Part shown: positions 63,675 to 64,000 of the stretch, piece by piece
Position numbering within the stretch: the stretch's first letter is position 1
Layout: every line of letters begins with the position of its first letter
Source of the DNA: Stigmatella erecta
GTDB taxonomy: Bacteria > Myxococcota > Myxococcia > Myxococcales > Myxococcaceae
Assembly (NCBI RefSeq): GCF_900111745.1
Contig: NZ_FOIJ01000001.1
Coordinates: 868,001-932,000 of the forward strand
DNA length: 64,000 nt
Reading direction: 5' to 3'
Notes under the pieces: generated by a model
Seen by the model: the letters and a program-made list of their open reading frames with translations, nothing else
What the model was told of the DNA's origin: nothing
Database searches by the model: none
Made by a program: the position numbers and the translations under genes

Positions 63675-64000
63675 ATGAGCATCGACTTCACCTGTCAGAA
63701 GTGCGAGGCGAGCTTCGAGCTGGACGCTCAGGACCTCATCGAGGGGACGGAGAAGCTGGTCTGTCCTCACTGCGACGCGAAAGCCCCGGCCAACCTCTCC
63801 GAGGACTTTGTCGCGGCGCTCTCCGAGATGCGCGCCCAGATCGCCGTGCTCGGCAAGAAGTTCGCCGTCAGCATGACGCTCGAGTCCGAGGACTTGGAAG
63901 ACGAGCTCGAGGACGACGAGGAGGATGAGGACGAGGACACCGACGACGACGACGACGACGACGACCTCGAAGAGGATGAGGACGAAGACGAGGACGTCGA
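63675..64000 (+). CDS. Zinc-ribbon protein with a highly acidic tail (3' end outside window)
   Basis: The first 40 residues contain CQKC and CPHC, a zinc-ribbon pair of the MJ0042/FmdB-like kind. A helical segment follows (EMRAQIAVLGKKF). From ~76 onward the chain is almost only Asp/Glu, including DDDDDDDD, and is still open at the window edge. The acidic region could bind basic proteins or RNA polymerase partners. No specific family is recognised. Confidence 0.6.
   Translation, partial: MSIDFTCQKCEASFELDAQDLIEGTEKLVCPHCDAKAPANLSEDFVAALSEMRAQIAVLGKKFAVSMTLESEDLEDELEDDEEDEDEDTDDDDDDDDLEEDEDEDEDV

Overview
The window is about 70% G+C, densely packed, and reads as a chromosomal segment of a myxobacterium (Myxococcota, probably the Cystobacterineae). 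This is an inference from the gene content: NtrC-type regulators, a Ser/Thr-kinase relative, PadR and MocR regulators, Kelch and GH43 lipoproteins, an Imm11-like remnant, very strong third-position GC bias, and operons joined by ATGA overlaps.

Left edge to 6.1 kb is accessory DNA. An SDR-family gene has been cut by a 246-bp element with 42-bp inverted repeats. Next comes a 5.2-kb unit bounded by perfect 17-bp inverted repeats. It holds a three-gene, visibly less GC-rich modification/defence operon: a winged-helix-like protein, a MutL/MORC-like GHKL ATPase, and a C5-cytosine methyltransferase fused to a Vsr endonuclease. A broken IS3-family transposase follows. The unit ends against the terminator of two identical initiator tRNA(fMet) genes.

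6.4-21.2 kb is core: a five-S1-domain RNA-binding protein, MurJ, an NtrC-family regulator, an M23 peptidase, an outer-membrane barrel, RsmI-YraN, a membrane-inserted coiled-coil SMC-like protein, the rpsP-khpA-rimM-trmD-rplS ribosome operon, and rlmN.

21.4-40.7 kb is mixed and more variable. The most interesting locus is 22.2-23.1 kb: a 50-residue peptide, shorter than usual gene-calling cut-offs, ends in five cysteines at every third position (CxxCxxCxxCxxC). It is followed by a perfect 10-bp RNA hairpin and a GRPD/DUF1399-like protein. This is a candidate peptide-maturation or metal-binding system that I cannot match to a described one. Next to it, a PadR regulator with a perfect palindromic operator controls an apolipoprotein N-acyltransferase-like CN hydrolase. 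Further on are a receiver-GAF-PAS protein lacking the phosphoacceptor Asp, secreted lipoproteins, a kinase with its catalytic core deleted, a MocR-controlled cupin/DHDPS pair, and an isochorismatase-amidohydrolase-monooxygenase-LysR cluster.

40.8-61.7 kb is central metabolism. The minus strand carries icd-mdh-sdhA-sdhB-sucC-sucD-ndk and the menaquinone genes menD-menH-menA-menC-menE. The plus strand carries aroK-aroDE-aroC-aroB-aroA and gltA. The chorismate-making (aro) and chorismate-consuming (men) operons diverge from one 174-bp region. The window ends with a long-chain acyl-CoA synthetase and the start of a zinc-ribbon protein with an acidic tail.
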